Below are positions 6,385 to 6,415 of a stretch of DNA of 6,415 nucleotides, piece by piece (within the stretch, counting starts at the first letter, position 1; every line of letters starts with the position of its first letter). The translations under genes and the position numbers were made by a program. The notes beneath the pieces are model-generated. The model saw nothing but the letters and a program-made list of their open reading frames with translations, was not told the origin of the DNA and searched no databases. This stretch comes from an uncultured Selenomonadaceae bacterium (GTDB lineage Bacteria > Bacillota > Negativicutes > Selenomonadales > Selenomonadaceae): contig CATYZV010000112.1 in the NCBI GenBank assembly GCA_958415865.1, positions 1 through 6,415 on the forward strand. Reading direction: 5' to 3'.

Positions 6385-6415
6385 GCATTTATTTGCCTAA
6401 AGATACCATATGAGC

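Noticed and set aside
6380..6397. Small inverted repeat GGCAA/TTGCC in the leader of nadE
   Set aside because: It is only 5 bp with an 8-base loop in AT-rich sequence, too weak to call a terminator or operator.
6303..6415. Riboswitch or second gene in the leader of nadE
   Set aside because: I find no conserved riboswitch core and no open frame with a ribosome binding site; only the palindrome and promoter-like hexamers stand out.

Overview
The window carries six protein-coding genes, all on the minus strand, packed with short gaps or overlaps. It looks like ordinary chromosome of a low-to-mid-GC Bacillota member. Strong Shine-Dalgarno sites, the rsmD-coaD-coiled-coil order, and the pairing of a TIGR03960-type radical SAM protein with a DUF2344/TIGR03936 protein fit Clostridia-like and Negativicutes-like genomes. 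The placement in Negativicutes is an impression from protein style and gene order, not a proof. I see no transposase, phage gene, CRISPR array, tRNA or rRNA.

Layout in the direction of transcription (high to low coordinates). A 113-base AT-rich leader (6303-6415) holds a perfect 16-bp palindrome and a possible promoter. It is followed by nadE (glutamine-dependent NAD+ synthetase), then rsmD (16S rRNA m2G966 methyltransferase), which starts inside the nadE stop codon through an ATGA overlap. Next come coaD (phosphopantetheine adenylyltransferase) and a 171-residue coiled-coil protein of unknown function. A 116-base gap (2641-2756) holds a strong stem-loop without a good U-tract. After it comes a second block: a 614-residue radical SAM protein with a cobalamin-binding-like N-terminus and a UUG start, then its partner DUF2344 protein. 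The block ends at a convincing intrinsic terminator (about 36-81).

Functionally, the first block joins the last step of NAD+ synthesis, the penultimate step of CoA synthesis and one rRNA modification, so it is core metabolism and ribosome housekeeping. The second block is a widely conserved pair whose biochemical role is, to my knowledge, not established; it is the most interesting part of the window. No gene is visibly broken, and no gene-free stretch exceeds 300 bases.
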